A stretch of DNA of 64,000 nucleotides from an uncultured Pelagibacteraceae bacterium (GTDB taxonomy: Bacteria; Pseudomonadota; Alphaproteobacteria; Pelagibacterales; Pelagibacteraceae). The number at the start of each line of letters is the position of its first letter. Within the stretch, counting starts at the first letter, position 1. The DNA lies in NCBI GenBank assembly GCA_902595635.1, contig CACJQT010000002.1:62001-126000 (forward strand). The letters run 5' to 3'. The position numbers were made by a program, and so were the translations under genes. The notes under the pieces were generated by a model. The model saw nothing but the letters and a program-made list of their open reading frames with translations. It made no database searches and had not been told where the DNA came from. Shown one piece after another: positions 25,992 through 37,708 of the stretch.

Positions 25992-28379
25992 ATGGATATA
26001 AAAGTGTCATTACCATTATTACCATTAAGAGACATTGTAGTTTTCCCAAGTATGGTAATTCCTTTATTTGTTGGAAGAGACAAATCAATTACTGCGTTAA
26101 ACGAAGTAATGAAAGGTGACAAAAAAATTGTTCTTGTAACTCAAAAAAATTCAGAAGTTGATGACCCAAAGAAAAATGACGTTTTCACCTATGGATGTGA
26201 AAGTAACATATTGCAGTTACTAAAGCTTCCAGATGGAACGGTTAAAGTATTAGTTGAAGGTACTAAAAGGGTAAAAATAGTTGACTTCAAAGATGACGAA
26301 AAGTTTATAAAATGTTCATTTGAATACCAAAAAGATATTTTATCAAAAGAAGATGATTTACTTCCTTTAAGCTTAACAGCTATAAAAAGATTAGAGAAGC
26401 TTACTACAGTTAATAAAAAAATATCATCTGAGACAATTAACAATATTAAACAATTAAAAGATCCATCAAAAATTGCAGATAATATTATTTCACATATCAA
26501 TGCTAGCATTTCAGAGAAACAACAAATTTTTGAAACTTTAGATGTTAAGAAGAGATTAAATAGTGTCATTAAAATCATGGAAAATGAGGCAAGCATTATA
26601 GGTGTTGAGAAAAGAATAAGAGGAAGAGTTAAAACTCAAATGGAGAAAACCCAAAGAGAATATTATTTAAATGAGCAATTAAAAGCTATTCAAAAAGAAT
26701 TAGGCGAAATTGAAGACGGCAAGGATGAGACTACAAGTTTAAAAAAATCAATTTTAAAAGCAAAGATGCCTAAAGAAGTTGAAAAGAAATGTATGTCTGA
26801 ATTAAAAAAACTTAAAAATATGAGCCCAATGTCTGCTGAAGCAACTGTTGTAAGAAACTATTTAGATTGGATGATAGATTTGCCTTGGTTTAAAAAAGAT
26901 AAAGTCGACATAGATTTAAATAAAGCTTTAAAAATTTTGGAAGAAGATCATTTTGGATTAGAAAAAGTTAAGGAGAGAATTATTGAATTTTTAGCAGTTC
27001 AAAAAAGAATGGATAAAATCAAAGGTCCTATACTTTGTTTGGTAGGCCCTCCAGGAGTAGGTAAAACTTCATTAGGTAAATCAATAGCAAAAGCAACTAA
27101 CAGACAATTTGTAAGAATGTCTTTGGGTGGTGTTAGAGATGAAGCAGAAGTAAGAGGTCATAGAAGAACTTATATTGGTTCTCTTCCTGGAAAAATTATT
27201 CAGATGATGAAAAAAGCAGGAACTAAAAATCCTCTATTTTTGCTTGATGAAATTGATAAAGTTGGAAATGATTATAGAGGTGATCCATCATCAGCTTTAT
27301 TAGAGGCTCTGGATCCAGAACAAAACACAACATTTAATGATCATTACCTTGAAGTTGATTATGATTTATCAGATGTAATGTTTGTAACAACAGCAAACAC
27401 ACTAAATATTCTTCCCCCACTTTTAGATAGAATGGAAGTCATAAGAATTCCAGGATATACAGAAGATGAGAAGATAAATATTGCAAACAAATATCTACTT
27501 CCTAAGCAAATAAAAGATAATGGTGTAAAAGAAGGTGAAATGAAGTTGGCTGACGATACAATTAAAGAAATTATAAGAAGCTATACTAGAGAAAGTGGTG
27601 TTAGAAATTTAGAGAGAGAAATATCTAAAGTAACAAGAAAAGTTGTAAAAAAAGTAGTCAATAATGAAGAAAAGAGTGTAGAGGTTAATGAAAAAAATAT
27701 ACCTGACTTTCTTGGAATTAAAAAGTTTAAATTTGGTGAACTAGAAGTAAATGATAAGGTTGGAATAGTTATAGGTTTAGCCTGGACAGAGTTTGGTGGA
27801 GAGATATTAAAAGTTGAAACAGTCAATATGCCAGGTAAGGGCAGAATGCAAATAACTGGTAAGTTGGGTGATGTAATGCAAGAGTCGGTAAAGGCTGCAA
27901 AATCTTATGTAAGATCAAAATGTTTAGAATTTGGAGTAACACCACCTTTATTTGAGAAAAAAGATTTTCATATTCATGTTCCGGAAGGTGCAACACCAAA
28001 AGATGGTCCTTCGGCAGGTATAGCCATGGTTACATCAATAGTATCATCAATTACAAAAGTTCCAGTTAAAAGAGAAATAGCAATGACAGGTGAAGTAACA
28101 ATTACAGGCCAGGTTTTGCCAATTGGTGGATTAAAAGAAAAATTATTAGCAGCTCATAGAGCAGGAGTTAAAAAAGTTTTGATACCTAAAGAGAATGAAA
28201 AAGATTTAGTTGATGTACCAAAAAAAGTGAAAGATGATATTGAAATAATACCAGTAGACACTGCTGATGAAGTAATTAAAATAGCATTAACTAAAGAATT
28301 GAAGCCTACTGAATGGACTGAAGTAGATAAATTAACAGAAACTAAAAAAGACGACAAATCCCAAGCTAGTATTCAGTAA
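25992..28379 (+). CDS. lon: Lon ATP-dependent protease
   Basis: A 795-aa LonA-type protease. It has the N-terminal substrate-binding domain (LPLLPLRDIVVFP at the start), a coiled central part, Walker A GPPGVGKT at 352-359, Walker B LFLLDEIDKV and the C-terminal protease domain with the Ser-Lys dyad S674 (DGPSAG) and K717 (GGLKEKLL). It degrades misfolded and regulatory proteins in the cytosol. It follows clpX after 62 bases. In many alphaproteobacteria an HU gene comes next; here tRNA genes follow directly. Confidence 0.97.
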   Translation: MDIKVSLPLLPLRDIVVFPSMVIPLFVGRDKSITALNEVMKGDKKIVLVTQKNSEVDDPKKNDVFTYGCESNILQLLKLPDGTVKVLVEGTKRVKIVDFKDDEKFIKCSFEYQKDILSKEDDLLPLSLTAIKRLEKLTTVNKKISSETINNIKQLKDPSKIADNIISHINASISEKQQIFETLDVKKRLNSVIKIMENEASIIGVEKRIRGRVKTQMEKTQREYYLNEQLKAIQKELGEIEDGKDETTSLKKSILKAKMPKEVEKKCMSELKKLKNMSPMSAEATVVRNYLDWMIDLPWFKKDKVDIDLNKALKILEEDHFGLEKVKERIIEFLAVQKRMDKIKGPILCLVGPPGVGKTSLGKSIAKATNRQFVRMSLGGVRDEAEVRGHRRTYIGSLPGKIIQMMKKAGTKNPLFLLDEIDKVGNDYRGDPSSALLEALDPEQNTTFNDHYLEVDYDLSDVMFVTTANTLNILPPLLDRMEVIRIPGYTEDEKINIANKYLLPKQIKDNGVKEGEMKLADDTIKEIIRSYTRESGVRNLEREISKVTRKVVKKVVNNEEKSVEVNEKNIPDFLGIKKFKFGELEVNDKVGIVIGLAWTEFGGEILKVETVNMPGKGRMQITGKLGDVMQESVKAAKSYVRSKCLEFGVTPPLFEKKDFHIHVPEGATPKDGPSAGIAMVTSIVSSITKVPVKREIAMTGEVTITGQVLPIGGLKEKLLAAHRAGVKKVLIPKENEKDLVDVPKKVKDDIEIIPVDTADEVIKIALTKELKPTEWTEVDKLTETKKDDKSQASIQ

Positions 28380-28426
28380 TAAACAATTTACATTATAATA
28401 AGCTTGATGTAATAGTACCATGTTTT

Positions 28427-28502
28427 GGGCGGTTAGCTCAGTTGGTAGAGCATCTCGTTTACACCGAGGGGGTCAAAGGTTCGAGTCCTTTACTGCCCAC
28501 CA
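28427..28502 (+). tRNA. tRNA-Val (anticodon TAC)
   Basis: A 76-nt cloverleaf with acceptor stem GGGCGGT/ACTGCCC, D-arm with AGCTCAGTTGGTAGAGC, anticodon loop TTTACAC (anticodon TAC), T-loop TTCGAGT and an encoded CCA. It is separated by six bases from tRNA-Asp, so the two are probably one transcript. Confidence 0.96.
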
Positions 28503-28508
28503 GAACAA

Positions 28509-28585
28509 GGGGGTGTAGCTCAGTTGGTTAGAGCGATCGCCTGTCACGCGATAGGTCGAGGGTTCGAGTCCCTTCACTCCCGCCA
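28509..28585 (+). tRNA. tRNA-Asp (anticodon GTC)
   Basis: A 77-nt cloverleaf with acceptor stem GGGGGTG/CACTCCC, anticodon arm ATCGC-CTGTCAC-GCGAT (anticodon GTC), T-loop TTCGAGT, discriminator G and an encoded CCA. It lies upstream of the nuo operon, an arrangement common in alphaproteobacteria. Confidence 0.96.
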
Positions 28586-28631
28586 TCAAATAAATGAATA
28601 AAATAGAGCCTTAAAATGTGACCTATCTGCT

Positions 28632-28650
28632 CTTTTAGTTGATCTAAAAG
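28632..28650 (+). promoter_or_regulatory. Hairpin in the nuo operon leader
   Basis: A perfect 7-bp stem, CTTTTAG (28632-28638) with CTAAAAG (28644-28650), and a TTGAT loop, located 18 bases before the nuoA ATG. There is no T-run after it, so it is not a terminator. It may mark the processed end of the tRNA transcript or influence nuoA translation; the role is unknown. Confidence 0.45.
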
Positions 28651-28668
28651 GTGCTATATAGACTCATC

Positions 28669-29037
28669 ATGCTTGCGGAATTTTTAAAAGATTATTTACC
28701 AATAATTGTATTTTTACTAGTTGCACTTGTATTAAGTATAGCATTTGTGGCGGTCAATTATTTAGCATCCCCAAAAAACCCTGATCCAGAAAAATTATCA
28801 GCGTACGAGTGCGGATTTGAACCATTTAATGACTCTAGAATGGAATTTGATGTCAGATTTTATCTCGTTGCAATATTATTTATTATTTTTGATTTAGAAA
28901 TCGCTTTTCTGTTTCCCTGGGCAATATCCCTAGGTAAAATTGGGATATTCGGATTTACATCAATGATGATCTTCTTATTTATTCTTACTATTGGTTTTAT
29001 ATATGAATGGAAAAAAGGAGCATTAGACTGGGAATAA
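28669..29037 (+). CDS. nuoA: NADH-quinone oxidoreductase subunit A
   Basis: A 122-aa membrane subunit with three helices and the conserved YECGFEP loop at 46-52, followed by the [12 protein letters not shown] helix with membrane Glu77, near the quinone/proton pathway of complex I. The ATG at 28669 gives the conserved N-terminus; an upstream GTG at 28651 would add six residues. First gene of a complete nuoA-N operon that couples NADH oxidation to proton pumping. Confidence 0.95.
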   Translation: MLAEFLKDYLPIIVFLLVALVLSIAFVAVNYLASPKNPDPEKLSAYECGFEPFNDSRMEFDVRFYLVAILFIIFDLEIAFLFPWAISLGKIGIFGFTSMMIFLFILTIGFIYEWKKGALDWE

Positions 29038-29038
29038 A

Positions 29039-29560
29039 ATGAATTTAGAAGAAAGAAAAAAAAATATTCCAGATGAATTTAAGCAATTAGCCCAAGATTT
29101 CAGTGATAATGGTTTTATAACAACATCACTTGATAATCTAGTTAACTGGGCTAGAACTGGATCATTACATTGGATGACTTTTGGCCTTGCATGTTGTGCG
29201 GTCGAAATGATGCAAACTTCAATGCCAAGATATGATTTAGAAAGATTTGGTGCTGCACCCAGAGCTTCACCTAGACAATCAGATGTTATGATTGTTGCTG
29301 GAACTCTTACAAACAAAATGGCTCCAGCGCTAAGAAAAGTTTATGACCAGATGCCAGAACCAAGGTATGTAATTTCTATGGGAAGTTGTGCGAATGGTGG
29401 GGGATATTATCATTACTCTTATTCTGTGGTGAGAGGTTGTGATCGTATTGTACCAGTTGATGTATATGTTCCTGGGTGCCCTCCTTCTGCTGAAGCACTT
29501 TTATATGGGATAATGCAACTTCAAAAGAAAATCAGGAACAAAGGTTCTCTGGAAAGATAA
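29039..29560 (+). CDS. nuoB: NADH-quinone oxidoreductase subunit B
   Basis: A 173-aa peripheral-arm subunit that holds the terminal 4Fe-4S cluster N2, which reduces quinone. All four ligands are visible: the tandem C52-C53 (ACCAVEM), C117 (GSCANGG) and C147 (VPGCPPSAE). It lies between nuoA and nuoC with one- and two-base spacers. Confidence 0.97.
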   Translation: MNLEERKKNIPDEFKQLAQDFSDNGFITTSLDNLVNWARTGSLHWMTFGLACCAVEMMQTSMPRYDLERFGAAPRASPRQSDVMIVAGTLTNKMAPALRKVYDQMPEPRYVISMGSCANGGGYYHYSYSVVRGCDRIVPVDVYVPGCPPSAEALLYGIMQLQKKIRNKGSLER

Positions 29561-29562
29561 AA

Positions 29563-30153
29563 ATGCAAAACATCCAGGATTTAGAAAAAATTTTGAATTC
29601 AGAACTAAATGCTAAAATAAAAAGTTCTTTAATAAAACATAATCAAATTTACTTAAAAATTGATGAGGTGGACTTAACAGAAGTTATTTTATTCTTAAAA
29701 ATAAATTCAAAGACTAAATTCAGACAATTGATTGATATCACTGCAGTAGATTTTCCCGAAAATGAAATTAGATTTAAATTAGTTTATCTACTATTAAGTC
29801 ATGAATTTAATCAAAGAATTATCATAGAGATTGAAGTAAAAGAAAAAGAAATTGTTGACTCAATAACATCTATATTTCCTGCTGCAAATTGGATGGAAAG
29901 GGAAGTATTTGACATGTATGGAATTGATTTCAAAGATCATCCAGACTTAAGAAGAATACTTACAGATTATGGTTTTGAAGGACATCCATTAAGAAAAGAT
30001 TTTCCTTTAACAGGTCATAATGAGGTTAGATACAGTCATGAAACTAAAAAAGTTATTTATGAACCTGTCAAATTAGAACAAAATTATAGAAACTTTGATT
30101 ATGAAAGTCCTTGGGAAGGAACCAAGTATATAAAAGAGCAAACTAAAGAATAA
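29563..30153 (+). CDS. nuoC: NADH-quinone oxidoreductase subunit C
   Basis: A 196-aa subunit of the quinone-binding module, separate from NuoD as in other alphaproteobacteria (fused in E. coli). The complex I 30-kDa signature region is clear around residues 105-145: [20 protein letters not shown] and then [13 protein letters not shown]. The stop codon overlaps the nuoD start by one base. Confidence 0.95.
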   Translation: MQNIQDLEKILNSELNAKIKSSLIKHNQIYLKIDEVDLTEVILFLKINSKTKFRQLIDITAVDFPENEIRFKLVYLLLSHEFNQRIIIEIEVKEKEIVDSITSIFPAANWMEREVFDMYGIDFKDHPDLRRILTDYGFEGHPLRKDFPLTGHNEVRYSHETKKVIYEPVKLEQNYRNFDYESPWEGTKYIKEQTKE

Positions 30154-31328
30154 TGGCAAAAGAAACTAAAACTTTGAATCTAAATTTTGGACCTCAACAT
30201 CCTGCTGCTCATGGAGTTTTGAGGTTAATTTTACAGTTGGATGGTGAAATAGTTGAAAAAGCAGATCCACATATTGGTTTATTGCATAGAGGGACAGAAA
30301 AATTAATTGAAAACAAAACATATACTCAAGCTGTTCCGTATTTTGATAGGCTAGATTATGTTGCACCAATGAATCAAGAACACGCTTTTGCCTTAGCAAT
30401 TGAAAAAATATTAAAAATAGAAGTTCCAATAAGAGCTCAATACATAAGAGTAATGTTTTGTGAGATTGGAAGAATACTAAGTCATATTTTGAATGTCACA
30501 ACACAAGCAATGGATGTTGGTGCATTAACTCCGACTTTATGGGGATTTGAAGAAAGAGAAATATTAATGGGTTTTTATGAAAAAGTTTCTGGTTCTAGAT
30601 TGCATGCTAATTATTTTAGAGCTGGAGGAGTACATCAAGATCTACCGAAAGGATTAGATAAAGAAATCGGAAAATTTTGTGAAAGATTTCCAAAGATAAT
30701 AAATGATTTAGAATTACTTTTAACTGACAACCGAATATTTAAGCAAAGGAACGTTGATATAGGAGTAGTATCAAAACAAGATGCTCTCGATTATTCTTTT
30801 TCTGGTGTTATGTTGAGAGGATCTGGCGTTCCATGGGATTTAAGAAAATCCCAGCCTTACGATTGTTATGAACAATTCGAATTCAAAATTCCAGTAGGAA
30901 AAAATGGTGATTGTTACGACAGATACCTATGCAGAATTGAAGAAATGAAAGAAAGTGTAAATATAATAAATCAATGCTTGGCAAATTTACCTGTTGGACC
31001 AATTAAAACTGATGATGGAAAAATCAGTCCACCACCAAAAAAAGAAATAAAACAATCTATGGAAGCATTGATACATCATTTCAAGTTATATACTGAAGGT
31101 TATAGGGTTGATAAAGACGAAATATATACAGCTGTAGAGGCTCCAAAAGGAGAATTTGGTGTTTACTTAATTTCTGATGGTTCAAGCAAACCTTACAAAT
31201 GCAAAATTAGAGCTCCAGGATTTTCTCATTTGCAAGCAATGGATTACTTAATTAAAGGTCATATGTTAGCTGATGTTCCTGCAGTTTTAGGTTCAATGGA
31301 TATTGTTTTTGGTGAGGTAGATAGATAA
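30153..31328 (+). CDS. nuoD: NADH-quinone oxidoreductase subunit D
   Basis: A 391-aa 49-kDa-type subunit forming the quinone pocket with NuoB. It has [10 protein letters not shown] at 12-21, with the histidine and nearby residues lining the quinone site, and [12 protein letters not shown] shortly after. The C-terminus ends [13 protein letters not shown], as expected. Overlaps both neighbours by one base (TAATG). Confidence 0.97.
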   Translation: MAKETKTLNLNFGPQHPAAHGVLRLILQLDGEIVEKADPHIGLLHRGTEKLIENKTYTQAVPYFDRLDYVAPMNQEHAFALAIEKILKIEVPIRAQYIRVMFCEIGRILSHILNVTTQAMDVGALTPTLWGFEEREILMGFYEKVSGSRLHANYFRAGGVHQDLPKGLDKEIGKFCERFPKIINDLELLLTDNRIFKQRNVDIGVVSKQDALDYSFSGVMLRGSGVPWDLRKSQPYDCYEQFEFKIPVGKNGDCYDRYLCRIEEMKESVNIINQCLANLPVGPIKTDDGKISPPPKKEIKQSMEALIHHFKLYTEGYRVDKDEIYTAVEAPKGEFGVYLISDGSSKPYKCKIRAPGFSHLQAMDYLIKGHMLADVPAVLGSMDIVFGEVDR

Positions 31329-31936
31329 TGGCTATTAAAAAAATATCAAAAGTACAACCTGAAAAATTTGAGTTTAGTAAAAAAAACAAAGAAACTGCTG
31401 ATAGTATTATTAAAAATTATCCTTCTGGAAAACAACAAAGTGCGGTTATGGCTTTATTGTACTTAGCACAAAAACAAAATGATAATTGGATACCTTTAAG
31501 TGCAATGAAATACATAGCAAAGTATTTAGATATGCCATACATAAAAGTATATGAGGTAGCTACATTTTATAGCATGTATAATTTAACTCCAGTTGGTAAA
31601 TATTTCTTTCAAGTATGTACTACAACTCCATGTATGTTAAGGGGTGCGTATAATTTAGTAGATGTTTGTAAACGAAAAATTTCTGAGGAAGAAAATCGTT
31701 TATCAGTGGATGGAAAAACTTCTTGGTTAGAAGTAGAATGTTTGGGTGCTTGTGTGAATGCTCCTATGCTTCAATTAAATGAAGATTATTATGAGGATTT
31801 AGATCCAACAAAACTTGAACAAATAATTGATAAAATTAGTAATGGTGAAGTTCCCCAACCAGGATCTTATAGAGGCAGATTAAGTTCTGAACCAGAAAAT
31901 ACTAGAAAAACATTAATAGGTAATAAAAATGCTTGA
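31328..31936 (+). CDS. nuoE: NADH-quinone oxidoreductase subunit E
   Basis: A 202-aa thioredoxin-fold subunit carrying the 2Fe-2S cluster N1a. The four Cys ligands are in CTTTPC and CLGAC ([12 protein letters not shown]). It forms the NADH-dehydrogenase module with NuoF and NuoG. Its end overlaps the nuoF start by 8 bases. Confidence 0.96.
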   Translation: MAIKKISKVQPEKFEFSKKNKETADSIIKNYPSGKQQSAVMALLYLAQKQNDNWIPLSAMKYIAKYLDMPYIKVYEVATFYSMYNLTPVGKYFFQVCTTTPCMLRGAYNLVDVCKRKISEEENRLSVDGKTSWLEVECLGACVNAPMLQLNEDYYEDLDPTKLEQIIDKISNGEVPQPGSYRGRLSSEPENTRKTLIGNKNA

Positions 31937-33260
31937 AGATAAAGATAGAATTTTTCAAAATTTATACAATGATTTTGGTGCTGATTTAACATCTGCAAAA
32001 CAGAGGGGAGACTGGCAGGATACAAAAGAAATTTGTGGCAAAGGAAGAGAATGGATAATTAATGAAATTAAAGCATCAGAACTTAGAGGAAGAGGTGGTG
32101 CTGGATTTCCCACTGGATTGAAATGGTCTTTTGCTCCAAAAGAAGTTGGATCAAGACCACATTATTTAGTAATTAATGCCGATGAGTCTGAACCTGGCAC
32201 ATGTAAAGATAGAGATATTCTAAGATTTGAACCTCATAAATTAATAGAAGGCTGCTTAATTACATCTTACGCAGTTAATGCACACAAGTGCTATATTTAT
32301 ATAAGAGGAGAATATTTTAACGAAGGACAAAAGCTTCAAACAGCTATTGATGAAGCTTACAAAGATGGTCTCTTAGGAAAAAATTCTGCAGGGACCGATT
32401 GGGAATTAGATATATATATTCATTATGGTGCTGGTGCTTATATCTGTGGTGAGGAAACTGCTTTGCTCGAGAGTATTGAAGGAAAAAAAGGTCAACCAAG
32501 ATTAAAACCTCCATTTCCAGCTTTAATAGGCCTTTATGGTTGCCCAACAATAATAAACAATGTTGAGACAATTTCAGTGGTGCCAACTATACTAAGAAGA
32601 GGTGGAAAATGGTTTTCATCCCTTGGTAGACCAAAAAATACTGGTTCTAAAATATATTGTATTTCAGGAAATGTAAATAATCCCTGCAACGTAGAAGAAG
32701 AAATGGGAATTCCTTTAAAAGAATTAATTGAAAAACATGCAGGTGGAGTAATAGGTGGATGGGATAATTTAAAAGCAGTTATACCTGGCGGTTCATCAAT
32801 GCCTTTACTACCAAAAGAGACATGTGAAACAATTAAAATGGACTTTGATGCATGTGTTGAGAATAAAACTGGTTTAGGAACAGCTGGTATTGTGGTTATA
32901 AATAAAGATCAAGACATTATTAAGTGTATGGCTAGAATTGCAAGATTTTATAAACACGAGAGCTGTGGTCAATGCACACCATGTAGAGAAGGTTCTGGTT
33001 GGATGTGGAGAATGTTAGAAAGAATGGCAAAAGGTGAAGCAACAAGAGATGAAGTAGATATGTTATTAGATGTAACAAAACAAATTGAAGGCCATACTAT
33101 TTGTGCTTTTGGAGAAGGATCTTCATGGCCTGTTCAGGGATTAATCAGAAATTTTAAAGATGAAATAATTGAAAGAAACAAGTTTGATCCAATTGTAAAA
33201 AAACAAAAAGATATACCTTATTTAGTTGATCAACATTTATTAGAAAAAGAAAATGCTTAA
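31929..33260 (+). CDS. nuoF: NADH-quinone oxidoreductase subunit F (NADH-binding)
   Basis: A 443-aa flavoprotein, the entry point for electrons. It has the NADH-binding [14 protein letters not shown] near residue 55, the FMN-binding [19 protein letters not shown] near 170, and the N3 4Fe-4S ligands in [12 protein letters not shown] with a further Cys downstream (HTICAFGE). Its last 8 bases overlap nuoG. Confidence 0.97.
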   Translation: MLEDKDRIFQNLYNDFGADLTSAKQRGDWQDTKEICGKGREWIINEIKASELRGRGGAGFPTGLKWSFAPKEVGSRPHYLVINADESEPGTCKDRDILRFEPHKLIEGCLITSYAVNAHKCYIYIRGEYFNEGQKLQTAIDEAYKDGLLGKNSAGTDWELDIYIHYGAGAYICGEETALLESIEGKKGQPRLKPPFPALIGLYGCPTIINNVETISVVPTILRRGGKWFSSLGRPKNTGSKIYCISGNVNNPCNVEEEMGIPLKELIEKHAGGVIGGWDNLKAVIPGGSSMPLLPKETCETIKMDFDACVENKTGLGTAGIVVINKDQDIIKCMARIARFYKHESCGQCTPCREGSGWMWRMLERMAKGEATRDEVDMLLDVTKQIEGHTICAFGEGSSWPVQGLIRNFKDEIIERNKFDPIVKKQKDIPYLVDQHLLEKENA

Positions 33261-35283
33261 ACTTAAAGTAAATGATATTGATGTCGAGGTAGAAGAAGGA
33301 ACTACAGTATTGCAAGCTTGCGAACAAGCTGGAGCAGAGATACCAAGGTTCTGTTATCACGAAAAATTATCAATAGCCGGAAATTGTAGAATGTGTTTAG
33401 TTGAAATGGAAAAATCTCCTAAACCAATAGCATCTTGCGCGATGCCTGCTGCAGAGGGGATGGTGCTTAGAACTAACACCGAAAAAGTGAAAAAAGCAAG
33501 AAAAGGTGTAATGGAATTTTTACTAGCAAACCATCCACTAGATTGTCCAGTATGTGATCAAGGTGGGGAATGTGATTTACAAGATCAATCTATGTATTAC
33601 GGAATTGATAAATCAAGATTTAAAGAAAATAAAAGATATGTGCCCGAAAAATATATGGGTCCACTAATTAAAACTCAAATGACAAGATGCATTCATTGCA
33701 CAAGATGTATTAGATTTGCAACCGAAGTTGCTGGAGTTCCTGAGCTTGGAGCAATCGGTAGAGGTGAGGATATGCAAATTACTACTTATTTGGAAAAGGC
33801 AATGGAGTCTGAGCTCTCAGCTAATGTTATTGATTTATGTCCTGTCGGTGCACTTACATCAAAGCCCTATGTCTTCGAAGCAAGACCATGGGAACTTAAA
33901 AAAACCGAGACAATTGATGTGATGGATGCTGTTGGATCAAATATAAGAGTCGATACATACGGATGGGAAGTCAAGAGAGTTCTTCCAAGAATTAATGAAG
34001 AAATAAATGAAGAATGGATATCAGATAAAACCAGATATGCATGTGATGGCTTAAAAAATCAAAGATTAGATACTCCTTATGTAAAGGTTGATAATAAATT
34101 AAAGCCATCAAGTTGGGATGAAGCTTTTAAAGCTGTATCTGAAAGAATTTCAAAAACAAAGTCTGAAAAAATTGCTGGATTTATAGGTGATATGACAAAT
34201 ATGGAAACTACTTATGCAGCAAAAGATTTTTTTGAAAAAACGATTAAGTCTGAAAATTTGGAATCTAGATATGAAAAATTATATATTAATACAAATGTAA
34301 GAAGTAATTATCTATTTAACAGTTCCATTGAAGGAATAGAAAAAAGTGATTTAATAATTCTAATAGGTACAAATCCAAGATTTGAAGCTACAATATTAAA
34401 CTCACGAATTAGAAAAAATTATTTAAAAAATAAGACCGAAATTATATCTTTAGGTGATGTGGGTGATTTAACTTATCCTTACCAAGTTATTGCAAATAAC
34501 ACCGACACTATAAAAGATATTATTGATAATAAGCATGAAATTTCAGAAAAAATTAAAAAATCGAAATATCCGTGTGTAATTTTTGGACATTCAGTCCTCA
34601 AACTTAAGTCGGCACCTTATATTTTTGAAGAATTCAAAAATTATCTATTGGTAAATAATAAAATTTCTGATGATTGGAATGCATTAAATATATTATCAAA
34701 AAATTCATCCACAGTAGGCTCATATGACTTAAATGTATTGTCAAAAAATTCAAGCTTTGAAATATTAGATAAATTAGAAAATAATAGTTTTGAAATTTTA
34801 ATATTATTTGGCCAAGACAATTTAAATTTTGAGAAAAAAAATGAATTTATAATATATATAGGTAGTCACGGTGATAAAGGTACAAGTATTGCTGATGTAA
34901 TTTTGCCTGGCGCTACTTACACAGAACAAGATGGTTATTTTACAAACTTAGAAGGAAAATTACAAAAAGCCTACAAGGCATCATATCCACCGGGTGAAGC
35001 TAAAGAGGATTGGCAAATAGTAAATGAATTGTCCTCATTCATTAAGAGAAAAAATTTATATAAAGATAAAAATCAACTTATCGATTCATTAATAAATTAT
35101 TTAAATCTTAATAATAAAAATGAAGCTGATTTTGAGGTGCCTGAATATAATTTTAAATCAGAAAAAATTGTTACTGAAGAGATTGATTATTATCACTCAA
35201 ATGTAATAGCGAGAGCATCAAAAACAATGTCAGAGTGTAAAAATATTAGAATGAATTTACCAAAAACTGGAACTGATAATTAA
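33253..35283 (+). CDS. nuoG: NADH-quinone oxidoreductase subunit G
   Basis: A 676-aa iron-sulfur subunit. The N-terminal 2Fe-2S (N1b) ferredoxin domain has [15 protein letters not shown]; then [17 protein letters not shown] with the His-containing cluster N5 region, and [10 protein letters not shown] for cluster N4. The remainder is the molybdopterin-oxidoreductase-like domain, without metal-cofactor function in this family. The stop overlaps nuoH by one base. Confidence 0.96.
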   Translation: MLKLKVNDIDVEVEEGTTVLQACEQAGAEIPRFCYHEKLSIAGNCRMCLVEMEKSPKPIASCAMPAAEGMVLRTNTEKVKKARKGVMEFLLANHPLDCPVCDQGGECDLQDQSMYYGIDKSRFKENKRYVPEKYMGPLIKTQMTRCIHCTRCIRFATEVAGVPELGAIGRGEDMQITTYLEKAMESELSANVIDLCPVGALTSKPYVFEARPWELKKTETIDVMDAVGSNIRVDTYGWEVKRVLPRINEEINEEWISDKTRYACDGLKNQRLDTPYVKVDNKLKPSSWDEAFKAVSERISKTKSEKIAGFIGDMTNMETTYAAKDFFEKTIKSENLESRYEKLYINTNVRSNYLFNSSIEGIEKSDLIILIGTNPRFEATILNSRIRKNYLKNKTEIISLGDVGDLTYPYQVIANNTDTIKDIIDNKHEISEKIKKSKYPCVIFGHSVLKLKSAPYIFEEFKNYLLVNNKISDDWNALNILSKNSSTVGSYDLNVLSKNSSFEILDKLENNSFEILILFGQDNLNFEKKNEFIIYIGSHGDKGTSIADVILPGATYTEQDGYFTNLEGKLQKAYKASYPPGEAKEDWQIVNELSSFIKRKNLYKDKNQLIDSLINYLNLNNKNEADFEVPEYNFKSEKIVTEEIDYYHSNVIARASKTMSECKNIRMNLPKTGTDN

Positions 35284-36281
35284 TGGCTGAACTATTTATA
35301 TTTTTTGAACAAATTTATAGAATTCTGTTTCTATTGATCCCAGTTTTAGTATCTGTTGCAATGATTGTTTGGTTAGATAGAAGAGTATGGGCATTTGTTC
35401 AAAAAAGAAGAGGTCCTAACGTTGTTGGTCCATTTGGATTATTTCAAACATTAGCTGACGCATTAAAATACATTTTTAAAGAAATAATCATTCCAGCAAG
35501 CTCAAATAAAGTTATATTTATCTTAGCCCCAATAGTTACAATGACTTTGGCTTTAATTGCTTGGGCGGTAATTCCTTTTAGTGAAACATTTGTACTAGCA
35601 GATATCAATGTCGGTATTTTATATCTTTTTGCAGTTTCATCTTTAGGTGTTTATGGAATAATTATGGGTGGATGGGCATCTAATTCAAAGTATCCTTTTC
35701 TAGGAGCAATTAGATCAGCTGCTCAAATGGTTTCTTATGAAGTTTCCATAGGTGTAATAATTATAAATGTATTACTTTGTGTAGGTTCATTAAATCTAAG
35801 TAACATCGTTTTAGCTCAAAAAGATTTATGGTTTGTAATACCTCTATTCCCAATGTTTATAATATTTTTTATTTCAGCCTTAGCAGAAACGAACAGACCA
35901 CCTTTTGATTTGCCAGAAGCTGAAGCAGAGTTAGTTGCAGGTTACCAGACAGAATACTCTGGAATGATGTATGCAATGTTTTGGTTAGGGGAGTATGCTA
36001 ACATTTTACTTATGTGTGCAATGGGATCCATTTTATTTCTTGGTGGCTGGTTATCTCCTATAGATTTATTTCCATTTAACATTATTCCATCTCCAATATG
36101 GTTAATCTTAAAAATACTCTTTTTATTTATCTTATTTGCTCTGATAAAAGCAATAGTACCTAGATACAGGTATGATCAATTAATGAAACTTGGATGGAAA
36201 ATTTTTCTACCATTTTCATTAATTTATGTAGTATTAACTGCAAGTTTTTTAATGTATTTTGATTTATTACCGGGGAATTAA
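35283..36281 (+). CDS. nuoH: NADH-quinone oxidoreductase subunit H
   Basis: A 332-aa membrane subunit with about eight helices, the heel of complex I that contacts the quinone chamber. The two PROSITE-like regions are clear: [20 protein letters not shown] near the N-terminus and [20 protein letters not shown] around 200-220. It is separated by one base from nuoI. Confidence 0.97.
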   Translation: MAELFIFFEQIYRILFLLIPVLVSVAMIVWLDRRVWAFVQKRRGPNVVGPFGLFQTLADALKYIFKEIIIPASSNKVIFILAPIVTMTLALIAWAVIPFSETFVLADINVGILYLFAVSSLGVYGIIMGGWASNSKYPFLGAIRSAAQMVSYEVSIGVIIINVLLCVGSLNLSNIVLAQKDLWFVIPLFPMFIIFFISALAETNRPPFDLPEAEAELVAGYQTEYSGMMYAMFWLGEYANILLMCAMGSILFLGGWLSPIDLFPFNIIPSPIWLILKILFLFILFALIKAIVPRYRYDQLMKLGWKIFLPFSLIYVVLTASFLMYFDLLPGN

Positions 36282-36282
36282 A

Positions 36283-36768
36283 ATGAGCTTAATAAGATTT
36301 TTCAAAACAATTTTTATGATTGATTTTTTAACAGGATTAATCATGGCAATAAAAGAAATATTTAAACCAAAAAAAACAATTAATTATCCATTTGAAAAAG
36401 GTTCAATTAGTCCGAGAGCAAGGGGAGAACATGCGTTAAGAAGATATCCAAATGGTGAGGAGAGATGTATTGCTTGTAAACTATGTGAAGCTGTTTGTCC
36501 TGCTCAGGCTATAACAATAGAGTCTAGCGAGAGAGAAGATGGAAGTAGAAAAACTACTCGTTATGATATTGATATGTTAAAATGTATTTATTGTGGTTTG
36601 TGCGAACAATCTTGTCCAGTGGACGCGATTGTGCAAGGTCCAAATTTTGAATTTGCTACAGAAACAAGAGAAGAACTTTACTATAACAAAGAAAAGTTGT
36701 TAGAGAATGGAGATAGATGGGAGAATATTTTAGCAGCAAATATTAATGCTGATAGTTCCCACAGATAA
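36283..36768 (+). CDS. nuoI: NADH-quinone oxidoreductase subunit I
   Basis: A 161-aa subunit with two 4Fe-4S ferredoxin motifs, [12 protein letters not shown] and [12 protein letters not shown], that hold clusters N6a and N6b, linking NuoG to NuoB. The ATG at 36283 gives the typical amphipathic N-terminus; upstream starts inside nuoH are not needed. Spacing to nuoJ is three bases. Confidence 0.96.
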   Translation: MSLIRFFKTIFMIDFLTGLIMAIKEIFKPKKTINYPFEKGSISPRARGEHALRRYPNGEERCIACKLCEAVCPAQAITIESSEREDGSRKTTRYDIDMLKCIYCGLCEQSCPVDAIVQGPNFEFATETREELYYNKEKLLENGDRWENILAANINADSSHR

Positions 36769-36771
36769 TCA

Positions 36772-37404
36772 ATGATTGCTCACGCAATAGTCTTTTATAT
36801 ATTTTCACTGATTGCAATTGTATCTGCAATTATGGTAACTGTTTCGAAAAACACAGTTAACTCAGTTTTTTTTTTAATATTGGACTTTATTAGTATTTCT
36901 TGCCTATTCATCATGATTGGTGCCGAATTTTTAGGAATGATAATGCTTATTGTGTACGTTGGAGCAGTGGCAGTATTATTTTTATTTGTGGTTATGATGT
37001 TAAATGTGGCTCAACAAAAAAATGAATGGTTTAATTCTAGTGGAAGAAGTTCCCATATTCCGGTTGGTCTATTAGTAAGTATAATTATATTTTTTGAATT
37101 AATTATTGTTATAGGTGGATGGAAATATAAACCAGATTTGTTAGATTCAATTGCGATTGAAATAGATACTGACTTAACAAATACTCAATCTTTAGGAACT
37201 GTTATATATACTGATTATATTCATTTGTTTCAATTATCTGGAATGGTTTTATTGGTAGCCATGATAGGAGCAATTGTATTGACCTTCAGACAAAGATCTG
37301 GAGTAAAAAGACAAAGTTATTTCAAACAAATATCTAGAGATAGAAAAGATGGTATTGAATTAGTTGATGTTGAAAATAATAAAGGAGTTAAAATAGATGC
37401 TTAG
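36772..37404 (+). CDS. nuoJ: NADH-quinone oxidoreductase subunit J
   Basis: A 210-aa membrane subunit with five hydrophobic helices, including the [20 protein letters not shown] helix with the conserved pi-bulge region that couples the quinone site to proton channels. Its last 8 bases overlap nuoK. Assignment also rests on its fixed place between nuoI and nuoK. Confidence 0.95.
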   Translation: MIAHAIVFYIFSLIAIVSAIMVTVSKNTVNSVFFLILDFISISCLFIMIGAEFLGMIMLIVYVGAVAVLFLFVVMMLNVAQQKNEWFNSSGRSSHIPVGLLVSIIIFFELIIVIGGWKYKPDLLDSIAIEIDTDLTNTQSLGTVIYTDYIHLFQLSGMVLLVAMIGAIVLTFRQRSGVKRQSYFKQISRDRKDGIELVDVENNKGVKIDA

Positions 37405-37708
37405 TATTGGTCTTGGACATTACTTAACTCTCGCTGCTATTATATTCACAATTGGTATTGTGGGTATTTTTCTAAATAGAAAAAATATTATTGTTATATT
37501 GATGAGTATTGAATTAATACTTTTAGCTGTAAATATAAATTTAGTATCTTTTTCTATTTTTATTAACGATCTGAGTGGCCAGGTTTTCACATTATTCATA
37601 TTAACAGTGGCTGCAGCTGAGGCCGCAATAGGACTTGCAATTATTGTAGTTTACTACAGAAATTCTGGAACAATAAGAGTTGAAGAAATCGACAGATTGA
37701 AAGGGTAA
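37397..37708 (+). CDS. nuoK: NADH-quinone oxidoreductase subunit K
   Basis: A 103-aa, three-helix MrpC-like subunit with two membrane glutamates: one in [14 protein letters not shown] and one in [13 protein letters not shown]. These belong to the E-channel for proton movement. The downstream nuoL ATG follows directly after its stop. Confidence 0.95.
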   Translation: MLSIGLGHYLTLAAIIFTIGIVGIFLNRKNIIVILMSIELILLAVNINLVSFSIFINDLSGQVFTLFILTVAAAEAAIGLAIIVVYYRNSGTIRVEEIDRLKG

